A DNA stretch of 64,000 nucleotides from Candidatus Thiodiazotropha sp. CDECU1 (GTDB lineage Bacteria; Pseudomonadota; Gammaproteobacteria; Chromatiales; Chromatiaceae). The position numbers were made by a program, and so were the translations under genes. A model generated the notes under the pieces. It had not been told where the DNA came from. It ran no database searches and saw only the letters and a list, made by a program, of their open reading frames with translations. Of the stretch, positions 6,458-15,858 are shown one piece after another; within the stretch, counting starts at the first letter, position 1; every line of letters starts with the position of its first letter. Location: assembly GCF_963455295.1 (NCBI RefSeq), contig NZ_OY734020.1, forward strand, positions 186,001-250,000, written 5' to 3'.

Positions 6458-8191
6458 GAGCCTGTCGAAAAACCTGATTTCGGAAAATAGATTTCCCTAT
6501 GATCAATTTTTGACAAAGCTTTTTCATTGTTTTACTGATTAATCAACTTCTTTAATTGTTGCACCAAACTTTGTTTCATTCTCGATTCTAAGTCCATTCC
6601 CATCCATACCGGTGGATCTTCAGGATATTGTGTAACATCATCATCAATTTCCATTGACCGTCAACTTTCCTTTTGCCTCTATAGCTGAACCGATTGATCC
6701 CAATGGCATCAGTGAGATGGCCAAACACCGGTTCAACCGTACCTAATCGTTGACTGTAGATATGGCGGCCTCTTGGGCTATCGATCTTACGCTTCATCCG
6801 TTCGAGGATTCCCGCCTTCTGTTCCTGCGTGATATCCAGTGTGACATTGATCTGCCTTGGTGTATGCTGGGCCTCGTTTCTCAGGCAGCGTTTCCTCAAG
6901 CCGCAGTTGTCGCAGTCTTGTTCGTAGCCCTGGAACTGCATGAACAGGTGATGGCCGATTCTTGCCCGACGGGCTTTTAGCCACATTGCCTTTCCGGCAG
7001 GACACCGGCAAGTCTCGTTATTGCGGTCAACCTTAAACTCGCTCTGGCTGAACCGTTCCTTCTCTTTACGCTTGTTTCTCTCTTTCGATGCCTTGTGATC
7101 CTTGAACCGGGGGTCGCGGGCGCGAAAGCCGGTGTCCGCCAGATAGCCGTCTATGCCTTCGGCTTCCAGGTATTCCAGGGTATCCCGGTTGTGGTATCCC
7201 GAGTCGGCAGTGATCTTGGTCTTTTGCAGTTTCCTCTCTTCTTTGGGGCTGCTCTCTTTGAAGGTCTCCCTGATCCCTTCTATTACGGGCTTGAGCAGAC
7301 CATGTTCCTGGCCTTGCCCAAAGGCTTCGGCGTGCACGACCACCTGGTGTAGACTGTCGGCGGCGGCAACGCCGGTGTAGCCCTGGATAACCCCGTGGCT
7401 GGTCTTCATCTTGGCGCTTTCGTTGTCGGTGATGTTGCTTTTGACCCTCTTCCCGCTTGTGCCCTTGCGCTCGGGCTCGGTGTCCAGGTGCTGTTTGATC
7501 TTACGTGAGGCTGCTCGCAGCTTTTTGATCTGCTCTTGCTCTCGCTCGTAGATATCCGGTTGTTGTTCCGCTGTATCCTGCTCACGATGGCGTTGCAGCA
7601 TGCGTCGCACCGCGCGATCGATCTTCTGTCGTTTCTTCTTCAGTTCAGCATGTGTGCCGCTCCAGCTCTTGGACGCGTTTGAGGGCAGCTTGCAGCCATC
7701 AACGGCGAACATCTCTTTACCGATCAGGCCTAACCGATCACACACCAATACGACTTGTCCAAACAGGTCGGCTATCGTATCAGGGGCGCGGGAGATGAAA
7801 TCTGCTACTGTACTGTGGTCGGGTTGCAGGTCTGCCGACAGCGCCATGAACACGATATTCTCGCGACATAGGCGTTCGATCTGACGGCTGCTGGTAATGC
7901 CCTTGGAATAGGCAAGAATGATGATCTTTAACAGCAGTTTGGGATCATAGGCAGGCCGGCCTGTGCTGTCGTTTTGATACTGTTGGTCAAATGCGCTTAT
8001 ATCAAGCTCGTTATCGATCAGGTAGGAGAGGGAGTATTCGAAACTGCCCGGCAGGATTTGTTTCTCATAGGACACGGGCAGCATTTTCATCTGATCGTAG
8101 TTGTAATCCTTATAACGTGCCATCTTCCTTTCTCCATGCACCGTTATTGTCTATGTGATTTTATCGGATTATGGGGTTTTCCGACAGCCTC
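6458..8191. mobile_element. IS1182-family insertion sequence
   Basis: A 1.73-kb insertion sequence with near-perfect terminal inverted repeats: GAGCCTGTCGAAAAACC at 6458 and, read on the minus strand from 8191, GAGGCTGTCGGAAAACC. One transposase gene fills it. The flanks carry a 3-base duplication AAC on the plus strand. Removing the element and one AAC restores CATAACGCTG, that is GTTATG behind CAGC on the minus strand, the core of the attC site of cassette B. The element therefore sits exactly at an integron crossover site. Confidence 0.85.
6588..8123 (-). CDS. IS1182-family transposase
   Basis: A 511-residue DDE transposase of the IS1182 type. It opens MARYKDYNYDQMKMLP, has an N-terminal helix-turn-helix region (TGRPAYDPKLLLKIIILAYS), a first acidic motif around FAVDGCKLPSNASK, a second around KITADSGYHNRDTLEYL, and the C-terminal QRLGTVEPVFGHLTDAIGI with the catalytic Glu. 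A four-Cys zinc-like segment CDNCGLRKRC lies before the C-terminus. The ATG at 8123 is chosen because GGAG lies eight bases upstream; ATG at 8141 lacks a ribosome site. The frame is complete, so the enzyme may be active. Confidence 0.92.
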   Translation of the reverse strand: MARYKDYNYDQMKMLPVSYEKQILPGSFEYSLSYLIDNELDISAFDQQYQNDSTGRPAYDPKLLLKIIILAYSKGITSSRQIERLCRENIVFMALSADLQPDHSTVADFISRAPDTIADLFGQVVLVCDRLGLIGKEMFAVDGCKLPSNASKSWSGTHAELKKKRQKIDRAVRRMLQRHREQDTAEQQPDIYEREQEQIKKLRAASRKIKQHLDTEPERKGTSGKRVKSNITDNESAKMKTSHGVIQGYTGVAAADSLHQVVVHAEAFGQGQEHGLLKPVIEGIRETFKESSPKEERKLQKTKITADSGYHNRDTLEYLEAEGIDGYLADTGFRARDPRFKDHKASKERNKRKEKERFSQSEFKVDRNNETCRCPAGKAMWLKARRARIGHHLFMQFQGYEQDCDNCGLRKRCLRNEAQHTPRQINVTLDITQEQKAGILERMKRKIDSPRGRHIYSQRLGTVEPVFGHLTDAIGINRFSYRGKRKVDGQWKLMMMLHNILKIHRYGWEWT

Positions 8192-8257
8192 AACGCTGTA
8201 AATCACCGGAAGCCAAACGACGCTTTTGACTGCCCGTGTGAATTTGCCTTGTTAGCT
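8192..8257 (-). other. attC site of cassette B, core split by the IS
   Basis: On the minus strand R'' AGCTAAC (8251-8257) starts an imperfect palindrome whose R' reads CAGCGTT and is then cut by the insertion sequence; the remainder, GTTATGT, continues at about 6457. The R'' is the exact reverse complement of the core GTTAGCT (9802-9808) at the 5' end of the same cassette, which confirms the pairing. Confidence 0.75.
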
Positions 8258-8266
8258 GATAGCTCG

Positions 8267-9784
8267 CTATGGACTAAATGCATAGCGCAGCCCATTGCCT
8301 GCTATTTTGGTGTTATTTGACAAGATTAGTTCGTAAAAATGAATGATTGCTTTACACCCTTTCGAATATTCTTCCCTGTTTTGTAAATTTTGCGCATCCA
8401 AGTAATTAGCATCATCACCTAGCTGAACAATAATATGTGCCATTAATTCTTCTGCTGCGGCGGTATCAGTCTTCGGGCTATTTGTCACATAGCTATCAGC
8501 AATCACATAACTCAACGCATCCATCATTGGCATCAATTCTTCTTTGGATAAATGTTTAGTTATCTCTAATGATCCGTATTGTTCAGGATATAGATTTTTT
8601 ATACACAAAATAGGCTCTTTCTTTTCAAGTGTTGCAAGAATATTTATAGTCTCACGAGCATACATTATCAAAGCTTTGTCACTTGTTATTGGTAATGCCT
8701 TAACAGCTAACAACTGAATATAAGCTCCAATTCCCTGTTGTATCTCAATCATGCTTGCACCATTTGCCATTTGCGCTTCCATATTATTGATGATCTTTTG
8801 ATACGTGTCAGGCTCATACTTTTTAATGGCTTGAAATGCTGATAATTCTTTGAGCGCCTCTTCCAAGCCGGCCCTATCAACAGAGCCATACTCAATGGAT
8901 TTTAAATTAGAAGGATTTACAACTTTGTGTACGACTCCGGCATTTAGCATTTCTTCGATGGTTGGATACCATAAATCATCTTTATTCGCTATGAATATTC
9001 TATCTATAAATTCCTGGCTAATACCTCGCCTTTGATAGATCCGTAAATCTTTTTCTTGTTCAGCGGGCATATCAACATAAGGATCAAGACTTTGTGTTCC
9101 TACTTTATATTGATGAAAAGCGAGGTTTGCACCTTTAGCTAGAAATCGCTTATTACCAGATATGAATGCCGTACCACACGCTGAGTAACAGCCTTTTAAC
9201 GTGTAAGTATCAAGTCCATTAATAAGAATAATTTTCGAAAGCTCTCTACCTTCATAGATTCTTCCACCAATGCTATCGAGTATGATTCCTTTAACACTGG
9301 GGTTCTTAGACACCAATTGTTTGACTTCTTTTGCAATTCCAAAACCTAAACCTCCTTTCAAATGAATAAGGTCTCCGCGATCGGTCAACTCTACTTGATA
9401 ATCTCCGTATTCATCCTTTCCAAAACCAATTTGATATAAATCCTTATATACTGGCCATGAAACATTCATATTGACCAGGGTTCCAAGAAGGCCTAATATA
9501 ACCAAGACTTTAACTGCGCCCGGCCAAAATCCCTTTTTCATTTCCTCTATATGTCTATTTGCAGAACGCCATAACCCTATTATTTGCCAAGGATAAACAA
9601 CAGCAAGCGCTGTAAATACATAGGCAATAGTAACCTGTGATGCCACAACAGGGTTTTCGATTGGGGTTGCTTCCGTTAACCATACTTCAAAAATACGGAT
9701 GCCTAGATTGATTAGAAATACGTTAATCCAGAAGGATATCGCCAGCGAAAGCTCGCCGCGCCAGTGCTTTAGGATATAGGCCAA
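8267..9784 (-). CDS. Membrane-anchored ClpP/crotonase-fold protease-like protein (left-array cassette B)
   Basis: A 505-residue protein with two or three N-terminal membrane helices (about residues 14-33, 48-72 and 88-106) and then a ClpP/crotonase-like domain of the kind found in periplasmic Clp-like proteins. GGLGFGIAKEV, VKGIILDSIGG and the nucleophile segment CYSACGTAF (Ser201) are visible, with AFHQY (His224) in the expected later position. The long C-terminal half is helical and not recognised. Activity, if any, would be proteolysis at the membrane. It starts with TTG at 9784 behind AAAAAGGGAAAAAG. It is large for a cassette gene and lies between two attC sites whose boxes match each other exactly. 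Confidence 0.68.
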   Translation of the reverse strand: MAYILKHWRGELSLAISFWINVFLINLGIRIFEVWLTEATPIENPVVASQVTIAYVFTALAVVYPWQIIGLWRSANRHIEEMKKGFWPGAVKVLVILGLLGTLVNMNVSWPVYKDLYQIGFGKDEYGDYQVELTDRGDLIHLKGGLGFGIAKEVKQLVSKNPSVKGIILDSIGGRIYEGRELSKIILINGLDTYTLKGCYSACGTAFISGNKRFLAKGANLAFHQYKVGTQSLDPYVDMPAEQEKDLRIYQRRGISQEFIDRIFIANKDDLWYPTIEEMLNAGVVHKVVNPSNLKSIEYGSVDRAGLEEALKELSAFQAIKKYEPDTYQKIINNMEAQMANGASMIEIQQGIGAYIQLLAVKALPITSDKALIMYARETINILATLEKKEPILCIKNLYPEQYGSLEITKHLSKEELMPMMDALSYVIADSYVTNSPKTDTAAAEELMAHIIVQLGDDANYLDAQNLQNREEYSKGCKAIIHFYELILSNNTKIAGNGLRYAFSP

Positions 9785-9801
9785 TTCTTTTTCCCTTTTT
9801 C

Positions 9802-9857
9802 AGCTAACGCCTGCTTAAAATGCGCCGCCAGGCGTCATTTTGAAGCATTTGTTAGTC
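9802..9857 (-). other. attC site of cassette A
   Basis: The clearest attC of the left array, 56 bases on the minus strand. R'' GACTAAC (9851-9857) and R' GTTAGCT (9802-9808) enclose arms GCTTCAAAATGACGCC and GGCGCATTTTAAGC around a TGGC loop. The two unpaired extra bases (C and A) in one arm are the extrahelical bases that integron integrases use to select the bottom strand. Confidence 0.83.
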
Positions 9858-9860
9858 AAA

Positions 9861-10457
9861 TTACTCAAACTCTTGATATGCCTTTTTGAAGGCATCTCTA
9901 AGCCTCTCTCCATCGGGAGTATCTCTAGCCAAGCCATCAAGATAACCTCTTGGGCCAAATACAGAATCCTTGATATCTTCAACGAAACTCCAGATACTAA
10001 CACTAAATCGGTAGGTGTTATTCTCAACGTTTACTATTGATAAATGATTGCTTCTATCATTATGAAAATATTGCCAACTATAATTCTTTTTACCGTACCT
10101 TGCCTTAGGAAGAGGCTGAGCCATATGAACCAACTTGTGTCTAAACACTTTTTGAATCAGCTTGGCCTCTAGCTCAGGATACCTCATGTAGTCAGTCATA
10201 TAATTCAAAGACTTATTCGTAATCCCAAAATCTATTTTGGATGTACATGAACTTTGTTGTTGCTCATCCGTAAGCGTACACTTCCAATACAATGTTCCCA
10301 GCAAATCAATTGTTGAAAAGCAGTACAGAAGTGCCGGAAAAGGAGCTGGCCAGCTCCCATTATTCGTGTTTTCTAAGATGCAAAAGCTAACATCTTTCTC
10401 CAAGGAATCAATTCTAACTTTTAGCAATCTTCTAGCATTAGTAATTATTTCATTCAT
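9861..10457 (-). CDS. Cassette protein of unknown function with an Rx4H motif (left-array cassette A)
   Basis: A 198-residue soluble protein, mostly helical at the N-terminus, not recognised as a named family. Residues 106-111 read RHKLVH inside VFRHKLVHMAQP. This fits the Rx4-6H motif of HEPN-type RNases and nucleotidyltransferase partners, but one short motif is weak evidence. A Trp/Tyr/Asn-rich strand region follows (KKNYSWQYFHNDR). It is the first cassette next to the broken integrase. Its ATG at 10457 lies 20 bases inside a GTTAGCC core (10477-10483). The gene is AT-rich. Confidence 0.55.
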   Translation of the reverse strand: MNEIITNARRLLKVRIDSLEKDVSFCILENTNNGSWPAPFPALLYCFSTIDLLGTLYWKCTLTDEQQQSSCTSKIDFGITNKSLNYMTDYMRYPELEAKLIQKVFRHKLVHMAQPLPKARYGKKNYSWQYFHNDRSNHLSIVNVENNTYRFSVSIWSFVEDIKDSVFGPRGYLDGLARDTPDGERLRDAFKKAYQEFE

Positions 10458-10476
10458 TTCGCAATGACCGTACGAG

Positions 10477-10483
10477 GGCTAAC
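10477..10483 (-). other. Probable attI / first-cassette core site of the left integron
   Basis: The minus strand reads GTTAGCC, a core-site match at the 5' boundary of cassette A. The R'' box of cassette A (GACTAAC) matches its reverse complement at six of seven positions. It lies between the divergent integrase remnant and the first cassette, where attI should be. Confidence 0.5.
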
Positions 10484-10489
10484 AGTCGA

Positions 10490-10640
10490 ATTAAAAGGAC
10501 AATGCCCTTTTAATACATATTATCAGGATGTCCTTTATAATTATTGTGTAAAAAATATAAGTTCCTAACTAATTGAATTCCCTTGTGATAATAGCATGTA
10601 TTACGTAGTGGCCAGTTAAAAAGGACACTGTCCTTTCAAT
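10490..10640. repeat. Two AAAAGGACA/TGTCCTTT palindromes in front of the integrase remnant
   Basis: The non-coding stretch 10484-10709 carries a palindrome at about 10490-10514 (TTAAAAGGACA...GCCCTTTTAA), a half copy near 10526 (GATGTCCTTTATAA), and a better palindrome at about 10617-10638 (AAAGGACA-c-TGTCCTTT). They could be operators or a small REP-like element. The region is strongly AT-rich and should also hold the integrase and cassette promoters. Confidence 0.5.
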
Positions 10641-10709
10641 TATCTTTGAAATGGATGTCTAACTGTATATTCTCTGATCACATCATCTGCTACGAAGGGA
10701 CTCGCACAA

Positions 10710-11145
10710 ATGCGTAATTCATCCCCCTTTCTTAAATCCATTGCTGATTACATGTTAGTGCGGCGGTACAGTAAACAGACCATAGATTCATATTTTTACT
10801 GGATCAAGTATTACATTATTCATCATCGAAAACGGCATCCAAATGATATGCATGATGCTGAAGTCGTGGAATTTCTGACGCACTTGGCACGGGATCGTCG
10901 GGTTGCGATAGCCACTCAGAAAATTGCCTTGAATACGTTTGGAGTCCGGCGCCGATATAAGAACAGTTCAAGAGCAATTGGGACATGGCGATGTGAAGAC
11001 TACAGAGATCTACACTCACGTACTGAAGCGTGGGGCACATGGTGTCAGAAGCCCCTTTAGCGGTCTGAATTTAGCAGGCGCCACTGATCTCCTTATACCA
11101 ACTGGGCAAACCCTATTTAGGTTAGCCAAGGATTCAGGTCGATAG
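10710..11145 (+). pseudogene. intI: Integron integrase (IntI) with internal deletion and frameshift
   Basis: The first frame, from the ATG at 10710, reads an IntI N-terminus: SPFLKSIADYMLVRRYSKQT, YWIKYYIIHHRKRHPNDM, VEFLTHLARDRRVA and [10 protein letters not shown]. After about 75 codons the homology jumps to the other end of the protein in the next frame: [19 protein letters not shown], then [15 protein letters not shown], with the nucleophilic Tyr. Roughly 200 residues are missing, including the first catalytic Arg, the integron-specific extra helix and the HTLRH motif. The product cannot be active. The remaining sequence resembles the Vibrio-type short integrases. The tail overlaps the end of hisC by 12 bases. 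Confidence 0.88.
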
Positions 11146-12198
11146 CCCGAGCCCTTCGAGTACTTCGATCAAACGTTCATTCTGCTGCGGGGTACCGATG
11201 GTAATGCGCAGATATCCGCTGATTCTCGGTTGCCGGAAGTGGCGCACGAGCACCCCTTTCTCACGCAGTCTTGCGGCGATATCCGACGCATCCCGGGCGG
11301 GGTGATGGGCAAAGAGAAAATTGGCGGCGGAGGGCAGCACCTGGAATCCCAATGCCTGCAGTTGGCTGCTTAACAGTTCCCTGGATTCAATGATCTGAGC
11401 GCATACCTGTTTGAAGTAGTCCTGGTCCTTGAAAGCGGCGGTGGCGGCAGCGGCGGCTAGTCGATCCATGGGGTAGGAGTTGAAACTGTCCTTGACCCGG
11501 ATCAGTCCCTCGATCAATTCTGTATTGCCCATGGCCAAGCCGATGCGCAGTCCGGCCAGGGCGCGGGATTTGGAGAGTGTCTGGGTCACCAGCAGATTGG
11601 GATAACGATCGATCAGGGTCGCCGCGCTTTCACCCCCGAAGTCGATATAGGCCTCATCGATGACCACCACCGAATCCCGATTGTGCTTGAGCAACCACTC
11701 GATCTTTTGCAGCGGCAGCAGCATGCCGGTGGGGGCGTTCGGGTTGGGGAAGATGATGCCGCCGTTGGCTTGGGTATAGGGCTCCAGGTCGATGTTGAAT
11801 CCAGCGTCCAGGGGAATGGTTTGGTACTCGATGCCATACAGCCGGCAATAGACCGGGTAGAAGCTGTAGGTGATATCGGGAAACAGCAAGGGTTGGGATT
11901 GTTGAAAGAGGGCGAAGAAGGCGTGGGCGAGCACCTCGTCGGAGCCGTTGCCGATAAAGACCTGTTGTGGTGTCAGGCCGTAGTGGTCCGCCACGGTTTC
12001 ACGTAACAGGGTTGAACTTGGATCGGGATAGAGACGCAATCCATCGTCAGCCGCTTGATTGACGGCCTCGATCACCCGGGGGGATGGCCCGTAGGGGTTT
12101 TCGTTGGTGTTGAGCTTGACCAGGTCATCGATGCGCGGCTGCTCCCCGGGGACATAGGGTGAGAGTTGACTGACGATCGGGCTCCAGTAGCGGCTCAT
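11134..12198 (-). CDS. hisC: Histidinol-phosphate aminotransferase
   Basis: A PLP enzyme converting imidazole acetol-phosphate to histidinol-phosphate in histidine synthesis. The 354 residues match the family. [13 protein letters not shown] (28-40) is the substrate-binding start, DEAY (181-184) contacts PLP, and [13 protein letters not shown] (209-220) carries the Schiff-base Lys at about 210. It is the last gene of the hisG-hisD-hisC block, 56 bases after hisD. The gap between them holds a GGCGGGAC-ct-GTCCCGCC hairpin at 12238-12255. The 3' end borders the integron remnant, so hisC is the chromosomal anchor of the left integron. Confidence 0.97.
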   Translation of the reverse strand: MSRYWSPIVSQLSPYVPGEQPRIDDLVKLNTNENPYGPSPRVIEAVNQAADDGLRLYPDPSSTLLRETVADHYGLTPQQVFIGNGSDEVLAHAFFALFQQSQPLLFPDITYSFYPVYCRLYGIEYQTIPLDAGFNIDLEPYTQANGGIIFPNPNAPTGMLLPLQKIEWLLKHNRDSVVVIDEAYIDFGGESAATLIDRYPNLLVTQTLSKSRALAGLRIGLAMGNTELIEGLIRVKDSFNSYPMDRLAAAAATAAFKDQDYFKQVCAQIIESRELLSSQLQALGFQVLPSAANFLFAHHPARDASDIAARLREKGVLVRHFRQPRISGYLRITIGTPQQNERLIEVLEGLGLST

Positions 12199-12237
12199 GG
12201 TGAGGGTGTCCTGATTCGGTTGCTTGTCTTGATAGAC

Positions 12238-12255
12238 GGCGGGACCTGTCCCGCC
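12238..12255. repeat. GGCGGGAC/GTCCCGCC hairpin between hisD and hisC
   Basis: A perfect 8-bp stem with a 2-base spacer directly at the hisD stop codon. No T run follows in either direction, so it is more likely an mRNA-stabilising or REP-like hairpin than a terminator. Confidence 0.5.
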
Positions 12256-13565
12256 TACTCCTTGGTCTGTTTGAATCGATACTCGGCAGAACGGGCGTGG
12301 GCGGTGAGTCCTTCGCCTCTGGCCATGACCGACGAGGTTCTGGCCAGGCTGTCGGCGCCTGCCGCAGAGGCCATGATCAAACTCGAACGCTTTTGAAAAT
12401 CATACACCCCCAGAGGTGATGAGAAGCGTGCCGTGCGCGAGGTCGGCAGGACATGGTTCGGCCCGGCACAGTAGTCACCCATCGCCTCCGCGGTATAGCG
12501 GCCCATGAAGATGGCGCCTGCGTGGTGAATCTGTTTGGCCATCGCCTGGGGATCGGCCACCGACAACTCGAGATGTTCCGGGGCGATGTGATTCGCCACC
12601 TCCACCGCTTCAGCCATATCCTTCACCTGCACCAGGGCACCACGAACCCGCAATGCGGTGGCGATGATCTCCTGGCGCTCCATGCTCGGCAGCAGCTTGT
12701 CGATACTCTCACTCACTTGCTGCAGAAAGTCCGCATCCGGGGAGAGCAGGATCGACTGGGCATCTTCATCGTGCTCCGCCTGGGAGAAGAGATCCATGGC
12801 GATCCAGTCGGGATCGGTCTCCCCGTCGCAGATGATCAGGATCTCCGAAGGACCCGCAACCATGTCGATGCCCACCTGTCCGAACACCGCCCGCTTGGCG
12901 GTGGCCACATAGATGTTGCCCGGGCCGACGATCTTGTCCACCGGGGGAACACTCTCGGTGCCATAGGCCAGGGCCGCCACCGCCTGGGCGCCGCCTACGG
13001 CAAACACCCGGTCGACCCCGGAGACATGGGCCGCGGCCAGTACCAGTTCATTCAGCTCCCCATCCGGGGTCGGCACCACCATGATCAGTTCCGCCACCCC
13101 GGCGACCTTGGCGGGGATGGCGTTCATCAACACCGATGAGGGGTAGGCGGCCTTGCCCCCGGGTACATACAGACCGACCCTGTCGAGGGGGGTGACCTGC
13201 TGACCCAGCAGTGTGCCGTCCGGCTCGGTGTAGGACCAGGAGTCCATGATCTGATGTTCGGCGTAGGCGCGGATGCGGTTGGCGGAGAGCTCCAGGGCCT
13301 CGCGCTGTTCCGCCGGTATGCTGTTCCAGGCCTGTTGCAGGCGCTCCAGTGGAATCTCCAGATCACCGGGTTGGGTTGCCTGCCAGCGGTCGAAGCGGTT
13401 GGTGAACTCCACCAAGGCAGTGTCGCCCTCGCTGCGAATCGCCCGAATGATCTCATTCACGGTGTCGTTGACCCCGGTGTCTGAAACCGACTCCCAGGCC
13501 AGCAGCGCATCGAGTTGTTGCTGGAAGTCAGCATCAGCGGTCGATAGTTTGCGTATGTCGCTCAT
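12255..13565 (-). CDS. hisD: Histidinol dehydrogenase
   Basis: Zinc enzyme that oxidises histidinol to histidine in two NAD-dependent steps, the end of the pathway. With the start at MSDIRKLS (13565) it has 436 residues, the normal length. Visible motifs are [39 protein letters not shown], the metal and catalytic region [19 protein letters not shown], and the C-terminal [13 protein letters not shown]. An upstream ATG at 13577 would add four residues and is less likely. It lies 20 bases downstream of hisG on the same strand, clearly one operon. Confidence 0.97.
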   Translation of the reverse strand: MSDIRKLSTADADFQQQLDALLAWESVSDTGVNDTVNEIIRAIRSEGDTALVEFTNRFDRWQATQPGDLEIPLERLQQAWNSIPAEQREALELSANRIRAYAEHQIMDSWSYTEPDGTLLGQQVTPLDRVGLYVPGGKAAYPSSVLMNAIPAKVAGVAELIMVVPTPDGELNELVLAAAHVSGVDRVFAVGGAQAVAALAYGTESVPPVDKIVGPGNIYVATAKRAVFGQVGIDMVAGPSEILIICDGETDPDWIAMDLFSQAEHDEDAQSILLSPDADFLQQVSESIDKLLPSMERQEIIATALRVRGALVQVKDMAEAVEVANHIAPEHLELSVADPQAMAKQIHHAGAIFMGRYTAEAMGDYCAGPNHVLPTSRTARFSSPLGVYDFQKRSSLIMASAAGADSLARTSSVMARGEGLTAHARSAEYRFKQTKE

Positions 13566-13585
13566 TCCGGATTCCACCGATATGT

Positions 13586-14233
13586 TCAGGTTGTGGGTTG
13601 GGATACCGCGTCCCGAAAGGCATCGATCAGCTGCATGACCAGGCTGTGTTTCATCTTCCAGGAGGCCTTGTTGACCACCAGCCTGGAACTGATGTCGGCG
13701 ATGTGCTCGAGGGGCACCAGTCCATTCGCCTTGAGGGTGTTGCCGCTCTCCACCAGATCCACGATCAGGTCGGAGAGGCCGACGATGGGTGCCAACTCCA
13801 TGGAGCCGTAGAGCTTGATGATCTCCACCTGCTCCCCCTTGGCGGCAAAAAAGCGCTGCGCACTCTTCACATACTTGGTGGCAATGCGTAAGCGTCCGTT
13901 GTTTTGATTCCTGTCAGGGTAACCGGCCGTCATCATGCGGCATTGGGCGATCTTCAGATCCAGGGGCTCATACAGGCCCTCGCCGCCATGCTCCAGCAAC
14001 ACATCCTTACCGGCGATACCCAGGTCGGCGGCGCCGTACTCCACATAAGTGGGAACATCCGTTGCGCGGATGATGACCAGTTTCACCAGTTCATGGTTGG
14101 TGTCGAGGATCAGCTTGCGGCTGGTCTCCGGATCGTCTGCGGGCTCGATGCCGGCATGGGCCAGCAGCGGCAGACTCTGGTTGAAGATGCGCCCCTTGGA
14201 TAGCGCGATGGTAATGGGTGCGTCGAATTTCAT
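13586..14233 (-). CDS. hisG: ATP phosphoribosyltransferase, short form
   Basis: Catalyses the first step of histidine synthesis, joining ATP and PRPP. At 215 residues it is the short form: [34 protein letters not shown], and the PRPP-binding [18 protein letters not shown] are present, but the C-terminal feedback domain of long HisG is absent. Short HisG works with the regulatory subunit HisZ, which is not in this window and is expected elsewhere. It sits between murA and hisD, the usual gammaproteobacterial order. Confidence 0.96.
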   Translation of the reverse strand: MKFDAPITIALSKGRIFNQSLPLLAHAGIEPADDPETSRKLILDTNHELVKLVIIRATDVPTYVEYGAADLGIAGKDVLLEHGGEGLYEPLDLKIAQCRMMTAGYPDRNQNNGRLRIATKYVKSAQRFFAAKGEQVEIIKLYGSMELAPIVGLSDLIVDLVESGNTLKANGLVPLEHIADISSRLVVNKASWKMKHSLVMQLIDAFRDAVSQPTT

Positions 14234-14283
14234 GGCTCAGTTTATGTTTGGCACGGATTTGGAGCTGGAAGGATATATTAACT

Positions 14284-14345
14284 GGCGGCCAGCGGCCAGC
14301 GGCCAGCGGCCAGCGGCCAGCGGCCAGCAGCGAGCGGCCAGCTGG
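14284..14345. repeat. GGCCAGC heptanucleotide tandem array
   Basis: About five exact tandem copies of CGGCCAG fill 14284-14324, with a sixth degenerate copy to about 14343. The array lies in the 149-base gap between murA and hisG and is followed by a diverged CTGGCTGGTAGCTGG tract. Seven is not a multiple of three and the array is non-coding, so copy number can vary freely. Confidence 0.8.
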
Positions 14346-14382
14346 ATACCGGGTCTGGCTGGTAGCTGGCAGCTGACAGCTC

Positions 14383-15816
<1,434 letters not shown>

Positions 15817-15858
15817 TTATTTAGTTAACTGAAACGGTTGGCGGGCGCCGATTGTGAT

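Noticed and set aside
12453-13139. A 228-codon plus-strand frame opposite hisD
   Set aside because: Antisense shadow of a conserved gene, with no ribosome site and no recognisable domain.
14284-14345. A CRISPR-like array
   Set aside because: The repeats are seven bases long and directly tandem, with no spacers and no cas genes.
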